A stretch of DNA of 64,000 bases from Tetrahymena thermophila SB210 (GCF_000189635.1 NW_002476554.1:587493-651492), one strand, 5' to 3'; shown: positions 23,301 to 34,833, numbered from the stretch's first letter. Program-made: numbers and translations. Notes: generated from the letters alone by a model not told the origin.

Positions 23301-25463
23301 TAGGTACTGCTTTAGCAAAATGCACTAATCTCTCAAATCTGACACTTTATCTTGAGTGATATTTTTAGTTAAAAAAATGAATTTAAAACAATAAATTTTT
23401 AAATTTATTTATAAGCTTTTTAGTTGATTTATTTTTCTTTTTTTACTTTACTTATGTTTTTTTTCATATATCTTTCTTTCTTAATTTAACTCATTTTTTT
23501 ATTCAACATTTGATTTTATTATTTATTTATTTACTTATTTTTATTTATTTCATATTTCTTCCTTCTAAATAACTAATTAATGATATATTTTTTCTTCAAT
23601 ATTTAAATAGTTACAATTAAATTGGTGTATCAGACTTAGGTTCTGCTTTATCAAAATGCACTAATCTCTCAAATTTGGCTCTTAGTCTTTCGTAAAAACA
23701 GTTTATTTGTTTGAATTGTGATATTTTTAGTTATAAATTCAATATAACTCTTTTAATTTCTTTATTCTCTTTTTATTTGATTTATCTTTCTTTCTCTTTT
23801 TAATTTATATTTGTGTTTATTTTCTATTATCTTTGTTAATTTAACTCATTTTTTATTTTCAACTTTTGCTTTTATTATTAATTTCTTATTATTTCATATT
23901 TTTTCTTCATTTTTAGTCCTAAATAACTAATTAATTATTTATTTTTTCTTCAATATTTAAAAAAGTGGGAATATAATTGGTGATTAAGGTGTATCAGTCT
24001 TAGGTTTTGGTTTAGCAAATTGCACTAATCTCTCAAATCTGACAATTGATCTTTAGTAAAAACAGTTTATTTGTTTAGGATTGTGATATTTTTAGTTATA
24101 ATGATGAATTTAAAACAATTTAGCTCTTTTAATTTGTTTATTAGCTTTTTATTTTATTTATTTTTTTTTTCTTTTTTATTACTACTTGTGTTTATTTTCT
24201 ATTATCATTCTTAATTTAACTCATTTTTTTATTTTCAACATTTGCTTTTATCATTCATTTCTTATTTTTCATCATTTTTTCCTTCTAAATAACTAAATTT
24301 TTTATTTTTTCTTCGATATTTAAAAAGTGAAAATGAAATTGGTAATTAAGGTACATTAGATTTAGCTTCTGCTTTAGCAAGATGTACTAATCTCTCTAAT
24401 CTGGCACTTTATCTTAGGTAATGACAGTTTATTTGTTTTAGATTATGATATTTTTAGTTATAAAAATCAAAATAAAACAATATAAAGCCCTTTTAATTTG
24501 TTTATTTGCTTTTTATTAAATTTCTTTAAAATTGTACATGTGTTTTTTTTTCTATTTTCTTTCTTAATTTAACTCAATTTTTTTATTTTCAATATTTACT
24601 TTTATTATTTGCTAATTAATTGATTTCTTATTTATATTTTTTGTTCATTTTTTCCCTCTAAATAAATAATTATTTATTTTTCTTTATATTTAATAAGTAA
24701 CAATTTAATTAGTGATTAAGGTGCATCAGAATTAGGTTCTGTTTTAGCGAATTGCACTAATCTCTCAAGTCTGACACTTAATCTTATGTAAAAGCTGTTT
24801 ATTTGTTTTAGATTGTTATATTTTTATTTATAAAAATGAATTTAAAACAATATTTTTAAGCTCTTTCAATTTATTAATTTGCTTTTTTATTTTATTTATT
24901 TTTGTTTTTCTTTTTGATTGCACTAGTGTTATTTATTCTTCTAACTTTATTAATAAAATTCGTTTTTTATTTTCAATATTTGCTTTTATTATTTATTAAT
25001 TCATTTCTTATTATTTGATATTTTTTAATTAATATTTTTTTTTTTCTTCTAAATAGCTAATTTAATAATTATATATTTTTTCTTCAATATTTAAAAAGTG
25101 ACAATTAAATTGGTGCAACAGGTGCATCAGACTTAGGTTTTGCTTTTGCAAATTGCACTAGTCTCTCAAATTTGAAACTTGATCTTAGGTAAAAATAGTT
25201 TGAATTGTGATATTTTTAGTTATAAATTTGAATTTAAAACTTTATAACTCTCTATTTTGTTTACTTGCTTTTTAATCTTTTTTTATTTATTAATTTTAAA
25301 TATAATTTTTAATTAAAAGATTTTATTCAATTTAATTTTTTTAGTATTTTATTTTAAATTAATAAAAAGTGAAGACTAATTCAATCAATTATAATAATTG
25401 AAAATAAAAAGCAAATGTATTAAATCTAAAAGATTAGTTGCCCTTTAAATACGTTTCTATTGA
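20363..25463 (+). CDS. Leucine-rich-repeat protein encoded as one repeat per exon
   Basis: Fourteen exons sum to 1,311 nt (436 residues plus TGA). Exon 1 is 20363-20508 (MIQQIQYYEKLEEV...) and the last is 25370-25463 (...KSKRLVALQIRFY). Between them are 20862-20951, 21492-21581, 21831-21920, 22142-22231, 22503-22592, 22890-22979, 23266-23355, 23611-23691, 23966-24055, 24328-24417, 24698-24787 and 25099-25188. Eleven are exactly 90 nt and one is 81 nt. All begin after AG and end before GT in phase 2, so splicing yields an unbroken 30-residue repeat with core LGSALANCTNLSNLTLNL and turn NQIGDQG. TAA codes for Gln in the turn. Introns of about 250-310 nt are related to each other (recurring gatatttttag and tttgtttattagctttttat). 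LRR arrays usually bind proteins; no other domain is seen. The LRR exons and last exon are strongly supported; exon 1 rests on frame and splice phase only. Confidence 0.85.
20862..25188 (+). repeat. Tandem array of about 360-bp exon-intron units
   Basis: Thirteen units recur at starts 20862, about 21226, 21492, 21831, 22142, 22503, 22890, 23266, 23611, 23966, 24328, 24698 and 25099. Each has a 90-nt coding block and an AT-rich intron block. Coding blocks are better conserved than introns: the phrase gcaaattgcactaatctctc recurs nearly unchanged. One unit (about 21,226-21,246) has lost its coding core. Confidence 0.92.
21226..21246 (+). pseudogene. Vestigial LRR exon inside the array
   Basis: Here the usual acceptor side (aaaaagtcacaa) is followed directly by the usual donor side (ccttagataaaaa). 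About 70 coding bases between them are missing and the donor GT is now AT. The vestige should therefore be skipped, giving one long intron 20,952-21,491. It shows that units in the array can be lost without breaking the frame. Confidence 0.7.
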
Positions 25464-25862
25464 TTATAAACTAGTAGTGAAAAAAGGATGAATAAATATT
25501 AAATATTTGAATAATAGAAAATAATATGTTTTATATTTATTTTTTAATAATATATTTTACCCTAAAAAGATAAATAAATTTATTATATTTTTTATTTAGT
25601 AACTTTCAAAATATGATTTTTATTTTTTTTTTAAATATCAAATACATAAAAATCAAAGTCCCTCTATTTTTTGTTTAAAAGTGTTTTCTTATAAATTTTA
25701 AAATTTAATTTTAATTTAAATAATTTAATAAATAAAATAAAATTAGATTTTCTTAAAATGTAGTTTAATTAGCAAATAAGTTAAATTTTTATTATTTAAA
25801 AAAATATAAATTGATACAAATTTATTTTATATTCTTGATTATTTATTTATTTTTCACTTTGC
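25464..25862. other. Gap between convergent genes, with a remnant of an LRR 5' flank
   Basis: No gene seen. The part about 25,640-25,800 resembles, in the same orientation, the 5' flanks of both minus-strand LRR genes (about 2,720-2,863 and 8,900-9,036), sharing phrases such as taatttaaataatttaataa. Confidence 0.5.
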
Positions 25863-28713
25863 TCATTTATTTTCTTAGTTTTTTAACTTTTCTAATTCAA
25901 GATTTTCTTTGTAAAATTCAATATCGTTAATTCTAAATTTATCTTCTTCCTCATCTTCATTTTGATTTTCTGATTTTTCTTAATTATTTTTTTCATTTTA
26001 AATGTATGGCATTTATAATAATTTAAGTCTTTCTTCAAGCTGCTTAATTATTTTTATAACTTCTTCGGTAATTTCAGATTCAGGCAATTATGAGAAACCC
26101 CAAGTTAGAATATAAGTTTGATCATAGTTAATATTTTTTAAGTTAAGACTTTCTTGTGTTTTTTCTAAAAATTTGTTGATTAAATCTTTGTTGATACAAT
26201 TAACTTCAAGATAACTTCTAAAGCAATAAATAAACTCTTCAGGAGACATTTCATCTAATAATTCTATCATCTGTTCTTAAAGATCAACAAACATGTCATA
26301 GCTATCATATTCCTCGAATTTAGTATAACTCCATAATATCATGCTTAGATCCCAGCAGTCTAATTCCTTTCTATCCCTCAAGATAATTCCTCTCATAAAT
26401 TCAATACTGTAAATTGTTAAAGGGTGGTTTTAGGTATAAGCCCACAATAGCTATGCACAGTCTTTTCCTTTTAAGATATTAAATCTGTTTTAAATTTCTT
26501 TTTCTACTTTTTAGTAAAATTCAGATGAGCCTTTCTGTACTCTTGCAAAACTCCAAACCAAAGTGCTTAAATCTTTAACACTAAAATCTTTTAGCTTTAT
26601 CAAAGAAGCCTTTTTTTATAAATTTTGTAAAATTTTTAATTTATTAAATTGTTTTCTTTTACTAATTTAATAAGAATTTTGTTAAATTTTCTTAAAATAT
26701 ATAAAAAGTATTTTTAATTAGAATGTTTTTTAATTAATTTATCAAAATTTACTTCTTCTGCTTTTTTATAAAATAAATCTCCTTTGTTTGTTTCTGCAAC
26801 TGTGAATCCCCAGGTGCATTTAGCTAATAATTCAGGAGACATGTTGTGAGACATAGAAACAAGTTTGTTTTCTACCACTGTGTAAAATTTATCTGAACCA
26901 ATTGAGTTTTCGCAATAGTTAAAAAATATTAAAGGAAGTGTTTATTCGTTTAGTTTTTCTAAATTTTTAAGCACAAAAGCTTCAACTGCAGCGAAAACAG
27001 TCTTTTTAGATTCACTTCTATTAGAAGCAATGATTAATATTTTATTGATTTGTTGGATGTTGAAATCTTCAATTAGCAAAAATATTCTCTCCTCAAGACT
27101 TCTAAAGAGTAAATCTGATCCCATACCTATCTTAATATAGCTGTAAAAGATTGCAATTAATTCTTAAGGATTAATAAATCTGCAAATTTTTAAAATTCTC
27201 TTCTCAAAAATATTCATCATTTTTAATCTGCTATCATGTTTTTCATTTTAATTATTAGAATAGTGTGTAATCAGCTTTGTTAAAGCCTCAATACTAATTT
27301 CATCTATGTTATCACCAATTAAAGTCTCAATTGTTTCATAAAAATCGTTACTTCCTTTTCATTATAGATATTTCAAAATTAGAAAGTTATTAAATAATTC
27401 TAATATGTTTTCAAAAATAGCTATTTAGCCTAAATTAAATTGTTTGAATATTACCCATAAAAATTGGTTAAATTAAAATATATAAATCAATATGTTTTTA
27501 GAAAAAATGATAATGATTAGCATTTGCTGTATGTTAAAGAGAAGAGTAAAGCAATCTATAAATTTATTTTAAATATCTTTTAATTGCTCAATATAAAATA
27601 GTCCTTCAACTTATTTCCTTAAATGATATTATGAACTTGATATTTAATAAAAATTTATGGATTATCAATAAACTGCTCCAATCATTTAAAAATTATTAAA
27701 AAGAAAATAACACTCTATAAAAAATATCATTTATATTAAAATAGTAGAATAATTTATTTATATTTTTCAAATAAATCCAAAATTATTTTTACATTTTTCT
27801 AAAAAAATAAATAAACACTTCTTTGGCTTTGTAAATATATTTTTTCAGTTAATTTATGAATTTAAAAAATGATATCTTGTATAATCATTACCTTAATTTG
27901 CATTTCTGTAGAGCTAAAGTAAAGCATACATTTTTTCAAAGTTAGGAATCTAATGGACTTGGACATCTTTTAAAAGCTCATTTTCAAAAATTTCAAAGAA
28001 GCACTCCATTTCTACATTTTTAATAATATTTGTAATATTTATTTATTTATTGATTACTTTATTTAAATTAAAAATTATCAATTTTAATAATTACCATGAG
28101 CATTGATATAATTAACACTGGATAATAATAACACTTTATCATTGGTAGAAAAATTAACATAATTGCTTGCAACAAAACCATTGAAGCACTCCCAAAGAGA
28201 AGGGTGATCGATTTATTAGACAGAGCAAAATGCAAAAAATAAGCAAAATTGTCTGAAATCTTTGAATAAATAGGACTTTTCTGCTCTCTCCAACAGTAAA
28301 TCTTGGAAATCCTTTCTTTCTAGAATGTTCTTGTTGTTAACTGTTTAAGATATTTTAGATAACAATTGAATAAAATTTTCTTCTATAAATGGCTGCTCAA
28401 ACTTGTATTCCTTTAGATATTTATCAAGCATTTCGTTTGCTTCCTTTATCTACTTTTAGCTCTCTTCAGGTGTGATATAAAAATCTTTTGTAAATGGCTT
28501 GCGTATCATAAATTTCTTTTCTTCTTTGTATAATTTTAATTGCTCCTTAAGTATTTCAGATCTCTCTTTACTTTTCTTGCTTTCATCTTTTTATTTACTT
28601 ATGTTGAAAATGCCAAATCTTAATTTATTATATAAACTCTTTTAATTCTATTATTTCAATTGCTTGCCACAGCCTCTTAAAACTATTCCCAATGACTTTT
28701 AAAGAAAATTCAT
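25863..28713 (-). CDS. Probable mitochondrial helical-repeat protein (FAST/OPR-like pattern)
   Basis: Exons 28713-28095, 28011-27892, 27354-26753 and 26609-25863 join in frame to 695 residues ending in TGA. The chosen start begins MNFLQKSLGIVLRGCGKQ, a basic amphipathic N-terminus like a mitochondrial presequence. An in-frame ATG at 28842 would add 43 residues. The body is helical with recurring Trp-centred motifs: AKCTWGFTVAET, STLVWSFARVQKGS, AQLLWAYTQ, SMILWSYTKF and ILTWGFSQL. These resemble the repeats of organellar RNA-binding FASTK/RAP and OPR families, but no RAP domain is visible, so the call is by pattern only. The C-terminus is acidic (NEDEEEDKF). Part of the 537-nt second intron (about 27,362-27,610) is also open in the frame of exon 3 and reads like protein, but a TGA at 27359-27361 separates them. 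The exon 3 start is therefore uncertain. Confidence 0.65.
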
Positions 28714-28842
28714 GACTCCTTCCTTTTATTTATGTTTTGAAATTTATTTGTTTAACTCCTATTTATATTAAAATATCTTTGTTGATTCTATCAAATTTAA
28801 TTTATTAATCAAAAATTTTCTATCAAATAAATCTTCTTTCAT

Positions 28843-29735
28843 ATCTTTAAAATCTTATTAATCAAAATAAATTAAAATATTTATGAAAATGATTTATTTT
28901 ATCTTAAAAACCAATAAAAATAAAATAAAATAAATTATTTTTATAAATGCAAAGCTATTGCTAAAGATTTAGTATAAAACTATCCATAAATATTTATTTA
29001 TTGAATGATAATAGAATTCTTTAAAATATCAACAGAAAAAATGTTTTATATGAATTATTTTATGAGCTAAGAAAATTTAAATTGCAAGGATGAAAATCAG
29101 TTAAATGTATAAAATAAATTTATTTATTTTGACTAATTTCTATCTTAATATAATTCTTATTAGAAATAAATAAGACAATTAATTTATAAAGAATGAAAAC
29201 AGCTTTACCAAATTACTTTAACAAATAGTTTTATGTTCATCATTAAAAATACAAAGAATGATTGAATAGGAATAATTATAACATTTATTTAATTAAATTA
29301 GAAAAATAATTTTTCTCCCAGAATAACTTCAGTGAAATTTTGGTTTCATTTTATCTGTATAATTTACTATGTGTGATTATATTTTTAAAATGTTTAGAAG
29401 TGATTTTGGTTTCATAAGCATAAAATTCTTTATTAATAATAGAATTCTTTTAAAATATATTTCGAAAAAAAGAATAATTCTAACATTCTTTTAACTATAA
29501 TAATTAATTTAGATTTCTTCTTTTGATTTTTGATATAAAAAAAAGAAATTAAGAAGATTTTATTTAACTGATAATTTTATGCATTCATAAGTTGATTCTA
29601 TTTCATCGATGCAAATAATAAAAATAGTTATTGTCAGATTATAATATAAAAATATAATATTTTTTTTATATAAAAATTTTAACTTAATTCAATATATTTT
29701 TAAAAATGTTTTATTTTATAATTTACTTTTTTGAA
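28843..29735. other. Intergenic between divergent genes
   Basis: Very AT-rich with no repeats or coding signal that I can support. It presumably carries the promoter of the minus-strand gene starting near 28713-28842. Confidence 0.5.
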
Positions 29736-29936
29736 ATGAATACTTTTAGCAATTTAAAATAAATAAAAAATGAATTGCTTGCAGTTTTGCTAGAAGAGTT
29801 TGAGCTATTAAATAGAATTTCTAATTTTCCAAAGAGATTGTAGACCACGTTTTTAATGATTTTTGAGATATAAATAATAAGATAAATATTGAAATTAATT
29901 AATTAGGTGAGCAAGGAGAGTAGTTTATTAATTTGA
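29736..29936 (+). CDS. Possible small protein, 66 residues
   Basis: An ATG-to-TGA frame begins MNTFSNLKQIKNELLAVL and continues LEEFELLNRISNFPKR. It is locally less AT-rich than its surroundings and looks helical and charged, more like protein than the usual chance frames here. There is no recognised family, signal peptide or second exon. It lies about 210 bases before the SRP receptor gene on the same strand. Since TGA is the only stop, frames of this length also arise by chance, so support is weak. Confidence 0.3.
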
Positions 29937-30145
29937 CGAATTCAATTAATAGAAAAGAATAGCCACGTAATTAACTCCCTTTTTCTATCTATCTATCTAA
30001 CTATTATTCATTTATAATTAATTAATTAATAAATTAGCTAATTTATATACTAGACCTTTTTGTTATTAAATAATTATTAAAACATATAAATTTTGAATAA
30101 ATAAAAAAAGGTGTAGATAAGAAATTAAATAAAGTCTAAAAAGAA

Positions 30146-32468
30146 ATGATTGAATTAGCTTGCATTTTTACAACTAGTGGTGTTATATTATTTTATAAGG
30201 CATTTTCTACTTTGAGATACGATTTAGTAGATGACTTAATCAAAAAGAACTTAATTAACGAAAGATTTAGCGAGTAGAGCTATTTGTTGGACAATTATAG
30301 AGTTATGTGGACTAGAGATTAAGAGAGAAATCTCGTTTTTATGATAGCTTATAGCGAGTTATTACATCTTTAGTCAACTGATAAGTTTATTAAGCTTTTA
30401 AAGGCTATCTATGTTGAAGATTACTACAACTAAATTAAAATTGAAAACCACGTTATCAAAGAAATTCCATCTTTTGATAAGGGATTCGAATAGAGTGTCA
30501 TGAAATGGTAAGAATACTTGAAAGTCGAAAGGGAAAGATAAAAATCAACTATGAAATCCTTTGAAGAAACAAAGAAAGGATAAGAACTTAAAAAGGGAGC
30601 AAGCGGGGTCTAGAAAAAAAAACCAGGCAAGGTTGGTACTGAAAAAGACGAGTACACTCCTTCTGGAAACAGCGCATTAAATAATAGTGTTGGCAGTGTT
30701 GGAAGCTATAATTCAATTGATTCTGCAGATGAATCTAAAACAGATGCCAAAAGAAACAGTATTGATAGTTCTGAATAATCAGAAATAGAAAAAGCTAGAC
30801 TTTTGTTGAAACGTAAATAAATAAATTGAATTTTCACTAAAAAACATTTTTTTTTCATTTTTTATCTAGAGAAATTTGAAAAGCCAAAAAAAGAACCTAC
30901 TCCTGTTGAAAAACCAGTAGTTGAATAGAAAAAGTAAAAGGATAAAGCAGTAGGAACTGCTGGAAAATATAGTAGCTAATTAGCTAAACAATTAGATCAA
31001 AGTTCGAACAAATAAGAAGAAGATATTAACTTAGAAAAGCAAAAGTACTTAGGAGGCGAAAATGAAAAAATAAAAGGTTTTGATGATATTTCTTCAGACG
31101 AAGATGAGTAGGAAGTAGAAAAAAGAGGTTTCTTCTCTAAAATCGTCAGCAATTTTAAGTAACTTACTGGTACCAAGGTAAAAAAAATATAAGAATCAAT
31201 AAAAATTTTAGTTAAAAAAAGAAAGAAAAGAAATAAACTTTATCTTTTTGTTCTTTAAAGGCTGAAAATCATATCAGATTTAAGCAAGTGTTCAAAATAT
31301 TGTTTCTAACTTTTAATTTATAAATATAGATATTAGATGCTTAGGATTTACAGCCTATTCTTGACAAGTTCAAAGAGTAATTGATGAATAAAAATGTTGG
31401 TGAATAAATTGCATAATAGTTATGTGATAGCATCAAAAAGAATTTAATTAACACTCAAGCAAAAGCTTTAACCTTGCTTAATAAAACCGTTAAGGAATCA
31501 TTATAAGACGCTATCAGCAAGATTTTAACACCAAAGAGAAATATTGATATTATTGCCGAAGCAATGAGATCAAGAGAAAAGGGAAAACCATATATCATAA
31601 CATTTATTGGTGTCAATGGTGTTGGTAAATCAACAAACCTTGCAAAAGTTGCATATCTCTTTAAGAAAGAAGTAATTACTTTATTCAATTAATTTAAATG
31701 TAAAAATAAACTAATCCAAAAACACATTAAAAATATTTTGATTAAATAAATGAATGCAAAAAAGCATCAATTTTAATTCAATTTATTAATAAAAAAGTCC
31801 ATTTAATTATTTTTAAAATTTAAAATTTAAATTTATGTTTTTATTAAAATCATTTTTTTATTTAAAAAAGGGTTTTTCTGTCATGTTTGCTGCTTGCGAT
31901 AATTTCAGAGCTGGTGCAGTAGAATAAATTAAAACTCATGGTAGATGTTTAGAAATACCTGTATTTGACAGAGGTTACAAAGATGAACCTGCTGATATTG
32001 CTTTCTAAGCCATCAGAGAAGCTTAAGCAAAGAAAGTTGATGTATTACTTATTGATACTGCTGGTCGTATGTAAGATAATGAACCTTTAATGAAGCAACT
32101 CAGTACTCTTGTTGTCTAAAATAATCCTGATCTTATTGTTTTCATTGGTGAAGCTTTAGTTGGTAATGATGGTACTGATTAATTAATGAAATTCAACAAA
32201 GCTCTTATCGATCTCTCCCCAAAAGACAGAATCAGAGAAATCGATGCCATTATCTTAAGTAAATTCGACACTGTCGACGACAAAGGTATAACTTAATTTA
32301 TTTAAAAATGGTTATCTCATTTTTGTTTATAATTAAATAATAGTTGGAGCTGCTTTAAGTATGACTTATAACACTGGTAAGCCTATTCTATTCTGTGGTG
32401 TAGGATAAAAATACACTCACCTTAAAAAACTCAATGTTAGAACTGTAGTTCATGCCTTGCTAGATTGA
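30146..32468 (+). CDS. Signal recognition particle receptor alpha subunit (SR-alpha)
   Basis: Six exons (30146-30812, 30870-31177, 31261-31287, 31330-31671, 31871-32285, 32344-32468) give 627 residues. SR-alpha docks ribosome-SRP complexes at the ER membrane and is the GTPase partner of SRP54. The N-terminal SRX-like domain ([20 protein letters not shown]) would bind the beta subunit, followed by a charged, low-complexity linker and the NG domain. In the NG domain I see the four-helix N region ([20 protein letters not shown]), G1 [18 protein letters not shown], the SRP-GTPase motif [15 protein letters not shown]3 [19 protein letters not shown] and the closing [16 protein letters not shown]. 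The length fits the family (about 600-640). Exon 3 is only 27 nt (nine residues) and in phase 0. Its exact borders are inferred from splice signals. Confidence 0.93.
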
Positions 32469-33086
32469 TTTATTTTCCATCATATCATATATCAAAACAT
32501 CTCTAATTCTATTTTAATTCACATTACTAATAATTTCAAATAAAATTATCATATATTTGCAACCAATTAATGTATCTATTTTTTTGTTGTAAAGTATATC
32601 CTTTTATCTTTCAATTAATCCTAACCTTTCCTTTGTTATATATTTAATAAAATCATACACTTAATGTTTAAGAAACTACACTCAAATATAATAAAATTCA
32701 TAATGATATTAAAAATTAAATTATTTGAAAAGCCACTGAAAAATAAAACTTTTTAACTGATTGAACTTAGATTAAAATATGAAGAAATTTGTTTTAAATA
32801 ATTGAAGTAAGATTAAGGATAACATTGACATTAAAAAAACTATTTTATATAGAAATTCTACATTAAATTTCGATATTATATTTTATTAAATATAAATGTA
32901 TATTTATTTTTAAATATTCCTTAGTTGGTTTATTGTTGTTTGCAAAATTTAATTGTATTTTTTTGAGAAATTTTATGAGATTAAGATAAATATTTGTTTG
33001 TAGAAATATTTATTTATTTTTGTTTGTTCAATTTAAAAAATTTGTTAATTTATCAGCTATATTTTTTTTCAATAAGCAAGTTGTAT
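32469..33086. other. Intergenic between same-strand genes
   Basis: AT-rich, presumably the 3' end of the SR-alpha gene and the promoter of the pseudokinase gene. Nothing specific was recognised. Confidence 0.5.
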
Positions 33087-34833
33087 ATGGGAGATAAACA
33101 AAAATAACAACAACAATAAAATGAATAATAAACTTTTGCCCATTTTTTCGGAAACTTGGAGGATTTTAATTCAGAAATTAAAGAATTGAAAGACATAAAA
33201 ATTGAATAAAATGACCCTTTTTAACGCGAAAGATTATAGATATTCTTAGGTGCATCAAGCACATCAAATATTTAAAAGAAAGTTTACAAAGATAAAGTTT
33301 GTGCTGTAAAGGAAATGCCGCTGATTAGATATTTTAACATCAAAAATTTAATAAATTATAACGAAAATTATAAGTATTTGTTTGAAGGGAGTGAGGATCA
33401 AGAATATTAAGCATCTAGATGTGGGCTTAGACTGATTAAAAAAATATATCAATTTAGAATTATTAAAGATAAAATTCCTAAGCCACTTTAATGTGTGGTA
33501 ACTTCATAAGACTCTTCAAAGATGTCTTTAAATCTTATGATGAAAAGAACTTCTAATATTATGCAATTTCCTTTAAATATTGCGTTTTTAATTGTTAAAC
33601 GGGTAGCTGAAGCACTCTAATTGCTTCACAGTAAAAATCTTTGTCATGGAAATGTTTGTCCTAACAATATTTTTGTGTCAAACTATATTATCGAAGACTA
33701 TCAATCTAGTTCTCAAGATAATTAGTCTGTATATCTTCATGATAGTGGTATGCATTATCTATGTAAATGGGATGCTTAAATTGAAAAGGGAATTAAAGAA
33801 ACAAGTGTAATTCTTTTGGCTTATAAATTCAAAAATATGTTTAATTTTAATTAAAAAAAAAAAATTCAAGATAAGTCGATTTTCTATTTTTAATTTAGAG
33901 TAAAATAAAGGAGGAGGACATTCATGTGCTAAACGAATTTCAATTTGTATAAAGAAATCATATTTAATTCATCGCTCCTGAATTGATAGCATGGTTTAAT
34001 CCTAAAGAAAAAAGTAACACAAAGAAAAAAAATGAAGGAGATCAATAAAACAACAATGATCAGCAGCAAGAGATAACTGAGTAAACATTTGAACCTACAG
34101 AAAAAAGTGATATTTACTAACTCGGTCTTTGTCTCCTTTGCATGTGCAACACAAGAGATATATCTAGTATTCTGAGTTTGCTTTCATTAAAGCAAGAGTT
34201 GTAAATCACTCTAATCGGCAATAAAATCGAGGAATTAGAGCTTAAATAAGTGAAAGATGTAAATATTAACAATTATTCAATATTTTTATTACAATTTACA
34301 TTTTTTTCAATTATGTTTATTAATGAACTTTAAACACGGAATAGAAAAATAGAGATAAAATAAAGTAACTCTTGAAGTAAATGTTAGAGTTTAATCCTAA
34401 GATCAGACTTTCTGCTTAAGCTGTGATCGAAAGAGCTGACTCAATTTACAAAAGCTTGATTAAAAAACCAATGAATGATGATGGCTTCTAAGAAATTCAT
34501 GATATTGAATAATATGAAATGAAGGGATTCATAGAGAACTTTGACGAGTATTTAGAATATTAAAGATAGTAAACAATTTAAAAACTGCAAGATGTTTGTA
34601 AAGTTGTCCCTAATAAACAAAATCCGAGGAGTGAACTAATTAAAAACGCTTTAAATGTAATTGATTAGCATATAAAGAGTACAAGAAACTTTACAATTAG
34701 CATGATGAAGTCTCAGTGCAAGCAAATTAATGAAAATTCAGAAAAACAGCAACTTATAAGCTAAATCAATGAATTCAATTTCGTTCATTATGTAATCTAA
34801 AAAACTATTCATTTTTTCATTTACATTAATTGA
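33087..34833 (+). CDS. SCY1-like protein pseudokinase
   Basis: Three exons (33087-33806, 33899-34258, 34345-34833) join in phase 0 to give 522 residues. Kinase-fold landmarks are a lysine in the N-lobe strand (VCAVKEMPL), a catalytic loop reading HGNVCPNNIFVS at about residue 187, IAPELI (APE motif, about 265), SDIYQLGLCLLCM, and a closing helix FNPKIRLSAQAVIERA. The loop has HGN in place of HRD and no catalytic Asp, and the DFG position reads HDSG or similar, so catalysis is unlikely. This substitution (HGN..P.N) is typical of the SCYL2/SCY1-like family, which works in clathrin and Golgi traffic without kinase activity. The HEAT repeats common in SCYL proteins are not obvious here; the C-terminal 130 residues are helical. 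Family assignment rests on the loop and is moderately secure. Confidence 0.75.

Noticed and set aside
20860-25190. Minus-strand coding reading of the tandem blocks (RLSVRFERLVQFAKAEPKSD)
   Set aside because: It looks protein-like, but the minus strand lacks consistent splice borders, whereas the plus strand gives exact 90-nt phase-2 exons with the known LRR core, a fitting first exon and a TGA-ended last exon.
20860-25190. Noncoding satellite
   Set aside because: The 90-nt blocks are much better conserved than the DNA between them, keep length and frame, and spell an LRR.
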